This document shows positions 1 to 8,998 of a stretch of 64,000 nucleotides of DNA, in pieces. The stretch's first letter is position 1. Every line of letters starts with the position of its first letter. The DNA comes from Natronoarchaeum rubrum (GTDB lineage: Archaea; Halobacteriota; Halobacteria; Halobacteriales; Natronoarchaeaceae): positions 744,001-808,000 of the forward strand of contig NZ_JANHDP010000001.1 of NCBI RefSeq assembly GCF_024494695.1, in the 5' to 3' direction. The notes beneath the pieces were generated by a model that was not told the origin of the DNA, searched no databases, and saw only the letters and a list, made by a program, of their open reading frames with translations. The position numbers and the translations under genes were made by a program.

Positions 1-1
1 C

Positions 2-1195
2 TGTAACGCCAATCGCGGCGTGTTCTCCGGCGAGGAGCTGCTGAAGCTCCAGCGGGAGTTCCTCTACGACTTCCTGCACGCCACCCAGGAGCAGACGATC
101 AAGCCCAAGTCCAACCCGCGGATCGACATCGACCAGGTGATCGTCGGGCGGACGAACATGCCCGAGTACAAGGACAAGAAGGGCGACGAGAAGATGGAAG
201 CGTTCAACGACCGCACCAAGCGGATCGACTTCCCGTACGTCCTCAGCTACGAGAACGAGGCCGACATCTACGACAAGATGCTGGGCAACGCCGACGTGCC
301 CGACATCCACGTCGAACCCCACACCCTGGAGATGGCGGGACTGTTCGGCGTCCTGACGCGGATCGAGGAGCCCGACACCGAGCTCGTGGATCTCCTCCAG
401 AAAGCCAAGGCGTACAACGGCGAGGTCGACGAGGCCGACGACATCGACATCAAGAAGCTCCGCGACGAGGCCGAATCCAAGGCCGAGATCGGCGAGGGGA
501 TGGACGGCATCTCGCCCCGGTTCATCGGCGACGAGATCGCCGAGGCGATCATGGATTCGAAGCACCGCTCGCGCGGGTTCCTCTCGCCGCTGACGGTGTT
601 CAACTTCTTCGAGGAGAACCTCGAACACCACGGCTCGATCCCCGAGGAGAACTTCGATCGGTACTACCGCTACCTGGAAACCGTCCGCGAGGAGTACCGC
701 GAGCGCGCCATCGAGGATGTCCGTCACGCGCTGGCCTACGACGTCGACGAGATCCAGCGCCAGGGCGAGAAGTACATGGACCACGTGATGGCCTACATCG
801 ACGACGACACCGTCGAGGACGAGCTCACCGGCCGCGAGCAGGAGCCAGACGAGACGTTCCTGCGCTCGGTCGAGGAGAAGTTGGAGATCCCCGAGGACCG
901 CAAGGACGACTTCCGCCAGGAAGTCTCGAACTGGGTGTCGCGCAGAGCGCGAGAGGGCGAAGCGTTCAACCCGCAGGACAACGAGCGCCTGCGTCGCGCC
1001 CTCGAGCGGAAGCTCTGGGAGGACAAGAAGCACAACATCAACTTCAGCGCCCTGGTGAGCGCAAACGAGTTCGACGACGACGAGCGCAACCAGTGGATCG
1101 ACGCGCTGATCGAGCAGGGGTACAGCGAGGACGGCGCGCGGGAGGTGCTAGAGTTCGCCGGCGCTGAGGTCGCCAAATCGGAGCTGGAGGAATAA
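2..1195 (+). CDS. prkA: PrkA-type serine protein kinase, C-terminal part (5' end outside window)
   Basis: The open frame enters at base 2 with no start codon in the window; the GTG at 20 lies inside the conserved block and is not a true start. About 397 residues are visible. The first residues, CNANRGVFSGEELLK, followed by FLHATQEQ and IVGRTNMPEY, match the second half of the PrkA AAA domain (Walker B and sensor region). The remainder is the PrkA C-terminal kinase-like region. The Walker A part, expected some 290 residues upstream, is missing because of the window edge. PrkA proteins are cytoplasmic AAA-linked serine kinases tied to stress and nutrient responses in bacteria. The TAA stop overlaps the next ATG by one base (TAATG), so this is the upstream gene of a four-gene operon with a second kinase, YeaH and SpoVR. 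The family call is firm; the archaeal substrate is unknown. Confidence 0.93.
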   Translation, partial: CNANRGVFSGEELLKLQREFLYDFLHATQEQTIKPKSNPRIDIDQVIVGRTNMPEYKDKKGDEKMEAFNDRTKRIDFPYVLSYENEADIYDKMLGNADVPDIHVEPHTLEMAGLFGVLTRIEEPDTELVDLLQKAKAYNGEVDEADDIDIKKLRDEAESKAEIGEGMDGISPRFIGDEIAEAIMDSKHRSRGFLSPLTVFNFFEENLEHHGSIPEENFDRYYRYLETVREEYRERAIEDVRHALAYDVDEIQRQGEKYMDHVMAYIDDDTVEDELTGREQEPDETFLRSVEEKLEIPEDRKDDFRQEVSNWVSRRAREGEAFNPQDNERLRRALERKLWEDKKHNINFSALVSANEFDDDERNQWIDALIEQGYSEDGAREVLEFAGAEVAKSELEE

Positions 1196-3474
1196 TGAGT
1201 CGAGGCGACGAGTACGTCACCGCGGCCGACCGCGCGCTGGAGGGCGCCTACGAGGAGCCGATGAGCCTCGGGGAGTACGTCGACCAGGTGTTCGAGAACC
1301 CGAAGATCGCCTCCCACGCCAGCAAGTACCTGCTGGAGGCGATCGAGGCCGCCGGCACCCGGACGGTCGTCGAGGAGGGCGAGGAGGCGGAGCGCTACCG
1401 CTTTTTCGACGATCCGCACAACGACGGCGAGCATGCCATCCTCGGCAACACCGAGGTGCTCAACGCGTTCGTCGACGACCTCCGGACGATCGCGGCCGAG
1501 CGCGGGAAAAACGAGAAGATCATCTGGTTCGACGGCCCGACCGCGACCGGCAAATCCGAGCTCAAGCGCTGCCTGATCAACGGCCTCCGGGAGTACTCGA
1601 AAACGCCGGAAGGACGCCGCTACACGGTCGAGTGGAACGTCGAGGGCGCCGTCGAGAGCCGCGGGCTCAGCTACGGCGACCAGGCCGTCGAGGACGAGGA
1701 CGACTGGTACGAGAGCCCGGTGCAGGTCCACCCGCTGTCGGTGTTCCCCGACGACGTCCGCGAGGAACTACTCGCCGAGCTCAACGAGTCGACCGAGGAC
1801 CACATCGACCTCCACGTCGACCAGCGTCTCGATCCGTTCTCGCGGGAGGCCTACGAGTACCTCGAAGAGCAGTACCGCCGCAACGGCGCCGAGGAGCTGT
1901 TCGCGACGATCACCGATCCCCAGCACCTGCGGGTGAAGAACTACGTCGTCGGCGTCGGACAGGGAATCGGCGTGCTCCACTCCGAGGACGAGGGGCATCC
2001 CAAGCAGCGGCTCGTCGGCTCGTGGATGCAGGGAATGCTCCAAGAACTGGACTCGCGCGGGCGGAAGAACCCGCAGGCGTTCAGCTACGACGGCGTGCTC
2101 TCGCAGGGCAACGGATTGCTTACCATCGTCGAGGATGCCGCCCAGCACGCCGATCTGCTCCAGAAACTGCTGAACGTGCCCGACGAGGGCACCGTGAAGC
2201 TCGACAAGGGGATCGGGATGGACATCGACACGCAGATGCTGATCATCTCGAACCCCGATCTCGACGCCCAGCTCAACCAGCACGCCGACCGCAACGGGAC
2301 GGACCCGCTGAAGGCCCTGAAGCGGCGGCTCGACAAGCACGAGTTCACCTACCTCACCAACCACTCGCTGGAGGCCGAGCTGATCCGGCGCGAGCTGACC
2401 GGCGAGAACGAGGTCTGGGAGGCCCGCGAGTACGAGGAGCTCGCGGAGAAGATCCGCGAGTCGATCTCGCTGCGGGTGCGCGACGCCGACGGCGAGATCA
2501 CCGACCGCGAGCTGGCGCCACACGCCGTCGAGGCCGCCGCGATGTACGCCGTCGTCACGCGACTCGACGACGGTGACCTGCCAGCGGGCGTCGACCTGGT
2601 CGACAAGGCGATCCTGTTCGATCGGGGATACCTGCAGGACGGCGACGAGCGCATCGAGAAAGACGAGTTCGAGTTCGAGGACGAAACGAGCGGCGAGCAC
2701 GGCATCCCGGTGACCTACACGCGGGACGAGCTGGCGAGCCTGCTCCAGACCGAGCGGGATCGCCACCACACAGAGCTGCCGGTTCAGGACGTCGTGATGC
2801 CCCGCGACGTGCTCAACGCGATGGCCGAAGATCTCGACGACGCGCCGGTGTTCTCGGCGGGCGAGCGCACCGAGTTCGAGAACCGCGTCGTGCCGGTGAA
2901 GAACTACGTGTTCCAGCAGCAGGAAGACGACGTTCTGGAGGCGATGATGCGGGACAAGCGCGTCGAGACCTCGACCGTCGAGGAGTACATCCAGCACGTG
3001 TACGCCTGGGCGACCGACGAGCGCATCACCAACGATCGGGGCGAGCGCGTCGAGCCGGACCCGCTGAAGATGAAGGTGTTCGAGATCGAGCACATGGGCC
3101 GGTTCTCCGAGGACAACTACGCGGGCGACGAGCCCGGTCCCGCGGTCCGGGAGTTCCGCACCGAGAAGATCATCACGGCGCTGAACCGACACGCGTGGGA
3201 GCGCCGTGACGAGGACTTCTCGGTGAGCGACGTCGACCTGACCGAGATTCCGATCATCCGCTCGCTGCTGGAGAGCTACGACTGGGACGACGTCGCGCGC
3301 ATCCACGAGGACTTCGACCCGCGCCAGTGGGACGACCCGCCGGCCGACACCGAGACCGCGACCGTGAAGGAACGGACGATCGAGAACATGACGGATCTGT
3401 TCGACTACAGCGAGGCGTCGGCTGAACTGACGAGTCGCCACGTGGTCGGACAGATCGCCTACAAGTGGGATTAG
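1195..3474 (+). CDS. Second PrkA-family serine protein kinase (PrkB-like paralogue)
   Basis: This 759-residue protein is a diverged PrkA paralogue. A clear Walker A, GPTATGKS, lies at residues 114-121, preceded by an N-terminal block with the PrkA-like phrase [15 protein letters not shown] sensor-like [10 protein letters not shown] lies near residue 350. The Walker B region is less canonical than in the upstream prk[10 protein letters not shown] stands where PrkA has ANRG-like residues, so the two kinases may differ in ATPase behaviour. The start is the ATG overlapping the prkA stop, which implies translational coupling. The next gene starts one base after its stop. Tandem PrkA-type genes followed by YeaH and SpoVR are, to my knowledge, a recurring haloarchaeal arrangement. 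Likely role: a cytoplasmic stress-responsive kinase working with its neighbours. Substrates cannot be read from the sequence. Confidence 0.88.
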   Translation: MSRGDEYVTAADRALEGAYEEPMSLGEYVDQVFENPKIASHASKYLLEAIEAAGTRTVVEEGEEAERYRFFDDPHNDGEHAILGNTEVLNAFVDDLRTIAAERGKNEKIIWFDGPTATGKSELKRCLINGLREYSKTPEGRRYTVEWNVEGAVESRGLSYGDQAVEDEDDWYESPVQVHPLSVFPDDVREELLAELNESTEDHIDLHVDQRLDPFSREAYEYLEEQYRRNGAEELFATITDPQHLRVKNYVVGVGQGIGVLHSEDEGHPKQRLVGSWMQGMLQELDSRGRKNPQAFSYDGVLSQGNGLLTIVEDAAQHADLLQKLLNVPDEGTVKLDKGIGMDIDTQMLIISNPDLDAQLNQHADRNGTDPLKALKRRLDKHEFTYLTNHSLEAELIRRELTGENEVWEAREYEELAEKIRESISLRVRDADGEITDRELAPHAVEAAAMYAVVTRLDDGDLPAGVDLVDKAILFDRGYLQDGDERIEKDEFEFEDETSGEHGIPVTYTRDELASLLQTERDRHHTELPVQDVVMPRDVLNAMAEDLDDAPVFSAGERTEFENRVVPVKNYVFQQQEDDVLEAMMRDKRVETSTVEEYIQHVYAWATDERITNDRGERVEPDPLKMKVFEIEHMGRFSEDNYAGDEPGPAVREFRTEKIITALNRHAWERRDEDFSVSDVDLTEIPIIRSLLESYDWDDVARIHEDFDPRQWDDPPADTETATVKERTIENMTDLFDYSEASAELTSRHVVGQIAYKWD

Positions 3475-3475
3475 C

Positions 3476-4789
3476 ATGGGACTGCAAGACGACCTCGAAC
3501 GATTCAGGGAAGTCGGGGAAAAGCGCCGCGAGGATCTGGCCGACTTTATCCAGTACGGCGATCTCGGATCGAGCGGGAAGGACGACGTTCGGATCCCGAT
3601 CAAGATCGTCGACCTCCCCGAGTTCGAGTACGACCAGCGCGACCAGGGCGGCGTCGGACAGGGCGACGCCGACGTCGGCGACCCGGTCGGCCAGCCACAG
3701 CCCCAGCCGGGCGACGGCGACGAGGAGGGCGATCCCGGCGAGGAGGGCGCCGAGCACGAGTACTACGAGATGGACCCCGAGGAGTTCGCCCAGGAGCTGG
3801 ACGAGGAACTCGGGCTCGAACTCGATCCGAAGGGCAAGAAGGTGATCGAGGAGAAGGAAGGCCCCTTCACCGATCTGACGCGGACCGGCCCCGACTCGAC
3901 GCTCGACTTCGAGCGCATGTTCAAGGAAGGGCTCAAGCGCAAGCTCGCGATGGACTTCGACGAGGAGTTCCTCCGCGAGGTGCTCAAGATCGACGGGTGG
4001 GGCCCCGATCGGGCCTTCGAGTGGGCGCGCGGCGAGAACGTCCCCGTCTCGAAGGCGTGGATCGACGACGCGTACGACGACGTCCCCCGGGACGAGCGGA
4101 CGACGTGGTCGAGCATCGACGAGTTAGAGGACAACGTCGACCGCGAGCCCGTCCAGCAGAAGATCCGCTGGGAGGGGATCAAGCAGGTCCCGTTCCGCCG
4201 CGAAGACGAGCGGTATCGGCATCCGGAGATCATCGAGGAGCGCGAGAAGAACGTCGTCGTGTTCAACATCCGCGACGTCTCGGGGTCGATGCGCCAGAAC
4301 AAGCGCGAACTCGTCGAGCGCGTGTTCACGCCGCTGGATTGGTACCTGCAGGGCAAGTACGACAACGCCGAGTTCGTCTACATCGCCCACGACGCCGAGG
4401 CCTGGGAGGTAGAACGCGACGAGTTCTTCGGCATCCGCTCGGGCGGCGGGACGAAAATCTCCTCGGCGTACGAGCTGGCCGCCGAACTGCTGGAGGAGTA
4501 CCCCTGGAACGAGTGGAACCGCTACGTGTTCGCGGCGGGCGACAGCGAGAACTCCTCGAACGACACCGAGCAGCGCGTCGTTCCGCTGATGGAGCAGATC
4601 CCCGCGAACCTCCACGCGTACGTGGAGACCCAGCCCAGCGGCAACGCGATCAACGCGACCCACGCCGAGGAGGTCGAGAGCCACTTCGGCGACGGCGACG
4701 ACGTTGCGGTGGCGTACGTCTCCAGCGAGGACGACGTGACCGACGCCATCTACGAGATCCTCTCGACCGAGGAGGAGGCAGAACAGTGA
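3476..4789 (+). CDS. YeaH/YhbH family protein (DUF444, VWA-like)
   Basis: 437 residues. The C-terminal half is a von Willebrand A-like domain with the MIDAS signature DVSGS near residues 267-271, in the context [12 protein letters not shown], and a second glycine-rich [13 protein letters not shown] motif near residue 325. The N-terminal third is a low-complexity acidic and glutamine/proline-rich stretch (about residues 55-100). This matches the YeaH/YhbH (DUF444) family, whose bacterial members act in the same pathway as PrkA/YeaG. It begins one base after the upstream kinase stop, and spoVR follows after 16 bases. It is probably a metal-dependent protein-interaction partner of the kinases. 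The biochemical role is unknown even in bacteria. Confidence 0.9.
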   Translation: MGLQDDLERFREVGEKRREDLADFIQYGDLGSSGKDDVRIPIKIVDLPEFEYDQRDQGGVGQGDADVGDPVGQPQPQPGDGDEEGDPGEEGAEHEYYEMDPEEFAQELDEELGLELDPKGKKVIEEKEGPFTDLTRTGPDSTLDFERMFKEGLKRKLAMDFDEEFLREVLKIDGWGPDRAFEWARGENVPVSKAWIDDAYDDVPRDERTTWSSIDELEDNVDREPVQQKIRWEGIKQVPFRREDERYRHPEIIEEREKNVVVFNIRDVSGSMRQNKRELVERVFTPLDWYLQGKYDNAEFVYIAHDAEAWEVERDEFFGIRSGGGTKISSAYELAAELLEEYPWNEWNRYVFAAGDSENSSNDTEQRVVPLMEQIPANLHAYVETQPSGNAINATHAEEVESHFGDGDDVAVAYVSSEDDVTDAIYEILSTEEEAEQ

Positions 4790-4805
4790 GCACCCAGGTG
4801 AACCC

Positions 4806-6824
4806 ATGAGTTTCGACCGCTACGAGGCCAAGCGCGAGGCATCGAAATTGCAGGAACCCGTCGACGAGGCGCGGCTGCTCGCCGAGAAGCTCGGGCTGGC
4901 GCCGTACCCGGTCAACTACTGGATCGTCGACTACGACGAGATGAACGAGCTGATCGCCTACGGCGGGTTCCAGCACCGCTACCCCCACTGGCGCTGGGGG
5001 ATGCAGTACGACAAACAACAGAAGCAAGGCCAGTACGGCGGCGGGAAAGCGTTCGAGATCGTCAACAACGACAACCCCTCGCACGCCTTCCTGCAGGAGT
5101 CCAACGAGCTCGCCGACCAGAAAGCCGTCATCACGCACGTCGAGGCCCACGCCGACTTCTTCGCGAACAACGAGTGGTTCGGCATGTTCACCGACGCGCG
5201 GGGCGACGACGAGGTAGACGCCGCCGCGATGTTAGAGCGCCACGGCCGGTCGATCCGCGAGTACATGGCCGACCCGGACGTCGAGCAGGCCGAAGTCGAG
5301 CGCTGGATCGACAACGTGCTCACACTGGAGGACACGATCGACCAGCACCAGACGTTCTCGGCGTCGCACCTGCTGGGCGGGCCCGACGCCGACGACGAGG
5401 AGCTCGACGACGACCTCGCCGAGAAGCTCTCCGAACTGGATCTGAGCGACGAGGTGCTCGAAGAAGTGTTCGACGAGGAGTGGGTCGAGGACCAGGAGGG
5501 CGACGGCGCGGCCGCATCCTTCCCCGAGACGCCCGAAAAGGACGTCATCGCGTTCCTCCGGGAACACGGCAAGCGGTACGACGAGGAGGCCGGCAAGGCC
5601 GTCGAGTTCGAGCCCTGGCAGCGCGACATCATGGAGATGCTGCGCGCGGAGTCGTACTACTTCGCCGCCCAGAAGATGACGAAGGTGATGAACGAGGGGT
5701 GGGCCGCCTACTGGGAGTCGATGATGATGGGCGAGGAGGCCTTTGCGGGCGCCGACGAGTTCCTCAGCTACGCCGACCACCAGGCGCGCGTGCTCGGCTC
5801 GCCCGGGCTGAACCCCTACAAGCTCGGCAAGGAGCTCTGGGAGTACGTCGAGAACACGACGAACCGCCGCGAGGTGCTCGACAAGCTACTGCGCGTCGAG
5901 GGAATCTCGTGGCGCAACGTCGCCGACACGGTCGACTTCGACGACATCTTGGAGCAACTGGAGCCCCCGGACGCGCTCGATTCGATCACGAGCGACACGC
6001 TGGACGCCGTCGCCGAGTTGCCGGACGAGTACGTCGACCGCGAGGCGCTCCAGCGAGCGCGCGACGGCGAGATCGACGTGGACAAGTACCCCTGGAAGGT
6101 GCTGACCTACGAGGGGCTCGCACACCGGCACTACTCGCTGACCAAGCGCCAGAACCGCGGCTTCCTCAAGCGCGTCGGTCAGTCGGAACTCGAACGGATC
6201 GGGCGGTACCTGTTCGACGACGCGGTGTACGAGAGCGTCGACGAGGCGCTCGACGACATCGACCACGCGCGGGGCTGGGACCGGATGCGCGAGATCCGCG
6301 AGAGCCACAACGACGTGACTTTCCTCGACGAGTTCCTCACCCAGGAGTTCGTCGACGAGAATGAGTACTTCACCTACGAGTACTCTCAGGCCGCCGGGCA
6401 GAACCGCGTCGCCAGCACCGACTACGAGGACGTCAAGAAGAAGCTCCTGCTGCAGTTCACTAACTTCGGGAAGCCGACGATCGTCGTGCAGGACGGCAAC
6501 TACAACAACCGCAACGAGTTGCTGCTGGCGCACCGGTACAACGGCGTCATGCTCGACATCGAGCAGGCCCAGCGCACGCTCGAACGCGTCTTCGACCTCT
6601 GGGGGCGCCCGGTGAACCTGATGACGATCGTCAAGACCGTCGACGAGCACGACATCGAGGTCGCCAAGCGCCGGAACCGCGAGCCAGAGCCCGAGGAGCA
6701 AGGCCTGCTGATCCGCTACGACGGGTCGACCTTCGAGGAGCGCGAACTCCCCTGGGAAGAGGTCGAGGATATCGCCGCCAGCGACGTCGACTACGACACC
6801 AAGCCCGACGACTGGCTGGCCTGA
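4806..6824 (+). CDS. spoVR: SpoVR family protein
   Basis: 672 residues, the last gene of the kinase operon. It has the SpoVR pattern: an N-terminal block with YPVNYWIVDYDEMNELIAYG followed by HRYPHWRWG, an internal HVEAHADFFANNEWF segment, the MNEGWAAYWESMMM block, and the C-terminal region with HRYNGVMLD. Bacterial SpoVR and its E. coli homologue YcgB are linked to sporulation cortex formation or stress, but no activity has been shown. Its place directly behind PrkA and YeaH genes is the same as in bacteria, so the module has travelled as a unit. A T-rich stretch about 45 bases past the stop could end the transcript. The family call is secure; the function is inferred from context only. Confidence 0.92.
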   Translation: MSFDRYEAKREASKLQEPVDEARLLAEKLGLAPYPVNYWIVDYDEMNELIAYGGFQHRYPHWRWGMQYDKQQKQGQYGGGKAFEIVNNDNPSHAFLQESNELADQKAVITHVEAHADFFANNEWFGMFTDARGDDEVDAAAMLERHGRSIREYMADPDVEQAEVERWIDNVLTLEDTIDQHQTFSASHLLGGPDADDEELDDDLAEKLSELDLSDEVLEEVFDEEWVEDQEGDGAAASFPETPEKDVIAFLREHGKRYDEEAGKAVEFEPWQRDIMEMLRAESYYFAAQKMTKVMNEGWAAYWESMMMGEEAFAGADEFLSYADHQARVLGSPGLNPYKLGKELWEYVENTTNRREVLDKLLRVEGISWRNVADTVDFDDILEQLEPPDALDSITSDTLDAVAELPDEYVDREALQRARDGEIDVDKYPWKVLTYEGLAHRHYSLTKRQNRGFLKRVGQSELERIGRYLFDDAVYESVDEALDDIDHARGWDRMREIRESHNDVTFLDEFLTQEFVDENEYFTYEYSQAAGQNRVASTDYEDVKKKLLLQFTNFGKPTIVVQDGNYNNRNELLLAHRYNGVMLDIEQAQRTLERVFDLWGRPVNLMTIVKTVDEHDIEVAKRRNREPEPEEQGLLIRYDGSTFEERELPWEEVEDIAASDVDYDTKPDDWLA

Positions 6825-6867
6825 CCCGGCACCTTCCGGCGCTCCGGCGGAATCGCCCCGACGCGTC

Positions 6868-6872
6868 TTTTT
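6868..6872 (+). terminator. T-rich stretch after spoVR (terminator or TATA-like)
   Basis: Five T residues follow the spoVR stop by about 45 bases, preceded by G+C-rich sequence, as in archaeal U-tract terminators. The same stretch is centred about 26 bases before the yjbQ ATG at 6896, so it could instead be the TATA element of that leaderless gene. Sequence alone does not separate the two. Confidence 0.4.
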
Positions 6873-6895
6873 GATCGCGGTTCGACCATTCACGC

Positions 6896-7297
6896 ATGGC
6901 TACGACGAGTTCATTCGATGTCTCGACCGACGAGCGCACCGACACCGTCGACGTGACCGATCACGTCGCGGCGTCGATCCCCGACGACGTCGAAACCGGG
7001 ATCTGCACCGTGTTCGTCCAGCACACCACCGCGGGGATCAGCGTCAACGAGAACGAGTCGCGGCTTCGCGACGACACGGAGGGTTTCTTCGAGGAGCTCG
7101 TCCCTGACGAGGGCCACCGCCACGACCAGCTCGACGGGAACGCCGACTCGCACCTGCGCGCGACGCTGGTCGGCGCGAGCGAGTCGATCCCGGTCGAGGA
7201 CGGCGACCTAGCGCTCGGGCGCTGGCAGTCGATACTCCTGCTGGAGTTCGACGGTCCGCGATCGCGGGAGGTGACGGTGACCGTCGTCGGCGAGTGA
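6896..7297 (+). CDS. YjbQ/UPF0047 family protein (secondary thiamine-phosphate synthase family)
   Basis: 133 residues, the usual length for the YjbQ/UPF0047 family. Diagnostic segments are VFVQHTTAGISVNENE near residue 42, DGNADSHLRATLVG near residue 80, and GRWQSILLLEFDGPR near residue 107. E. coli YjbQ has weak thiamine-phosphate synthase activity, but the physiological role is not settled. It is a single-domain cytoplasmic protein on its own transcript: spoVR lies upstream with 71 bases between, and the next genes downstream are on the other strand. The ATG fits a leaderless start, with an AT-rich element about 26 bases before it. Confidence 0.85.
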   Translation: MATTSSFDVSTDERTDTVDVTDHVAASIPDDVETGICTVFVQHTTAGISVNENESRLRDDTEGFFEELVPDEGHRHDQLDGNADSHLRATLVGASESIPVEDGDLALGRWQSILLLEFDGPRSREVTVTVVGE

Positions 7298-7299
7298 GC

Positions 7300-7580
7300 A
7301 TCGGCGTCCGGCGCCGACGCTGCCGACGGGACGCTTCGTGACCCCGACTCGACGCCAACACGCCTCCGTGTGACGCCGACGCGTCCTCGCGCGACGCCGC
7401 CAGCGAGCCCGGCGCGATGAGGCGCTGGAGGGTGTCGCTGCCGGCTGTCGTGAGCAAGACCGGCGCGGCTCCGGCATCGAATCGGAGCCACGCGGTCAGC
7501 CCCAGAAGGCCCGCGACGAGAATGAGACGATCGTCGCGCAGCAACGTGGTGGGCCGGGTGCGATCGCGGTGCGGCGTCAC
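7300..7580 (-). pseudogene. Possible small membrane ORF coupled to the DUF5658-like gene, without a convincing end
   Basis: On the minus strand a GTG at 7580 overlaps the stop of the upstream gene as GTGA, a standard sign of coupling. The reading starts with about 10 polar residues, then a hydrophobic stretch (LILVAGLLGLTAWLRF) and AAPVLLTTAGSDTLQRL. After about 55 residues the translation turns arginine-rich and loses the acidic bias of real genes here. The frame stays open to 7044, deep inside the opposite-strand yjbQ gene. Either the true stop has been lost by frameshift, making this a remnant, or the start is spurious. The lower boundary given is only the limit of yjbQ. I do not recognise a family. 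Confidence 0.25.
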
Positions 7581-7951
7581 GTCGACACGGTGAGGATGAC
7601 CGACGCGTTCCAGCTGACGACGGTCAGGCCGATCAGACACAGGCCGGCGGGGATGGCGGCGGCGTACGGCGCGGGCAGGCGCCAGGCGACGAGCGCGAAC
7701 GCCGCCATCGTCACCGCCTTCCAGAGCGTCAGCAGGAGAGCAACGCCGAGAAATCCGGGTGCAAGTTCGATCAGCGCCGCGGGGATGGGGTTGCTCTCGC
7801 TGGCGCCGAGCTGCAGTCCAACCAGCGTCGAGGCGAGATCGCCGACGCCGTAGACGGCGATCGCCAGCCCCCACAGCGAGCCGACGCTGGCGAGCCAGCG
7901 CGACGGCGAGGCGTCGACGCCGCCGAGCAACACGTCGCTGCCCGGCGTCAC
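7577..7951 (-). CDS. DUF5658-like small integral membrane protein
   Basis: The open frame extends to 8104, but a TATA-like TAAATATATC (minus strand, about 8091-8100) overlaps that upstream ATG, so translation must begin further in. The GTG at 7951 is my choice; a GTG near 7993 is possible. The mature part has about three or four hydrophobic segments, including SLWGLAIAVYGVGDLASTL, PGFLGVALLLTLWKAVTM and YAAAIPAGLCLIGLTVV. The phrases YGVGD and ESNPIPA resemble the haloarchaeal DUF5658 family, which I recall as membrane proteins of unknown function. The stop overlaps a downstream GTG. Function unknown. Confidence 0.6.
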   Translation of the reverse strand: MTPGSDVLLGGVDASPSRWLASVGSLWGLAIAVYGVGDLASTLVGLQLGASESNPIPAALIELAPGFLGVALLLTLWKAVTMAAFALVAWRLPAPYAAAIPAGLCLIGLTVVSWNASVILTVST

Positions 7952-8228
7952 GGCTCTCGCACCTCCGAACGCGGTATTCGAACCTCGTGATACGCTCGAC
8001 GCCGTCGACGATCCCCCCAGATCATTGTTGAGCGACGGCCTCCGCGAGAGCGGCGGCCGGTACGCTCGGCTGACGGGAGATGGCCTGATTGATATATTTA
8101 CCATACCGTTGCGAAGCGAGCGGTTACCGGGACGGTATCAGGACGCGTTCGAGGATCAGGGAAACGAGATCTCCCTCGATCAGCGTCGTTTGCGGCCGAC
8201 AAGCGCCGTCTCGGCCGGTAGGACCCGC

Positions 8229-8924
8229 CTACGCTTCGCGAACGCCGGCGACGGTGCGGTAACGGTCCGGCACGACGCCGCTCCGGTCGGTGACGACGCC
8301 GTCGACGCCGAGGCGACACAGCGCTCGGACGACCAGCGGGTCGTCGACCGTCCAGACGTTGACGCCGAGGCCGAGCTCGCGAGCGCGGGCGACCAGCGGC
8401 GAGTAGAAACACAGCGTGAATCGCGGATGGACGAACTGGCAGTCGAGTTCCACGGCGGTCGTCACCGGACGATCGCGGAGCCGGTCGGCGAGATACGCCG
8501 TCGGGATCGACGCCGAGTAGGCCCGAGTCTCCCGCAGCGCCTGCTCGGAGAACGACGAGACGATCGCCCGGTTCGCGACCGCGTCGAGGGCGGCGACCGC
8601 GTCGGCCGCGATCCCCGACGCCTTGAGTTCGGCGTTGACCGCGACACCCTGTGGAACAGCCGCGAGCGCGTCGTCGAGCGTCGGGATCGACTCGCCCGAC
8701 CCGAGCACGTCGAGCGCGCGCAGTTCAGACAGCGACAGCTCCGAGACTTGGCCCGTCCCGTCGGTGAGCCGATCCACCTCGGCGTCGTGGAGCACGACGA
8801 GCTCTCCCGACCCGCACCGTCGGATGTCGATCTCGACGGCGTCGGCGCGCCGGCCGGCCCGCCGGAGCGCGGCGATCGTGTTCTCGGGCGCCTCGGCGGC
8901 GTAGCCGCGGTGGGCGATCTCCAT
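8229..8924 (-). CDS. Glycerophosphodiester phosphodiesterase (GDPD family)
   Basis: 231 residues from the ATG at 8924; a further-upstream ATG at 8951 would add nine basic residues not typical of the family. The N-terminus IAHRGYAAEAPENT carries the catalytic HRG and the PENT motif, followed by VEIDIRR and LVVLHDAEVDRLTDGTG, which supply the metal-binding E/D and second catalytic H. The C-terminal NVWTVDDP and GVDGVVTDRSG are standard GDPD ends. The protein would hydrolyse glycerophosphodiesters to glycerol 3-phosphate and an alcohol, for example in turnover of polar lipid head groups. There is no signal peptide, so it is cytoplasmic. It is the last gene of a minus-strand run after the DUF5305 gene, with a 74-base gap, so it may have its own promoter. 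Confidence 0.9.
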   Translation of the reverse strand: MEIAHRGYAAEAPENTIAALRRAGRRADAVEIDIRRCGSGELVVLHDAEVDRLTDGTGQVSELSLSELRALDVLGSGESIPTLDDALAAVPQGVAVNAELKASGIAADAVAALDAVANRAIVSSFSEQALRETRAYSASIPTAYLADRLRDRPVTTAVELDCQFVHPRFTLCFYSPLVARARELGLGVNVWTVDDPLVVRALCRLGVDGVVTDRSGVVPDRYRTVAGVREA

Positions 8925-8998
8925 CCGGCGACCCCTTCGGCTGGCACTCACCTAAATGTCTCCCGGGAGGACGACTGTCGTCTCCCGAGAGTCGCGAT

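Noticed and set aside
1768..3603. Long minus-strand open frame (611 codons) inside the second PrkA gene
   Set aside because: It is the antisense shadow of a clear kinase gene. High G+C keeps the frame open, the product lacks acidic bias typical of halophiles in a family-like pattern, and no domain is present.
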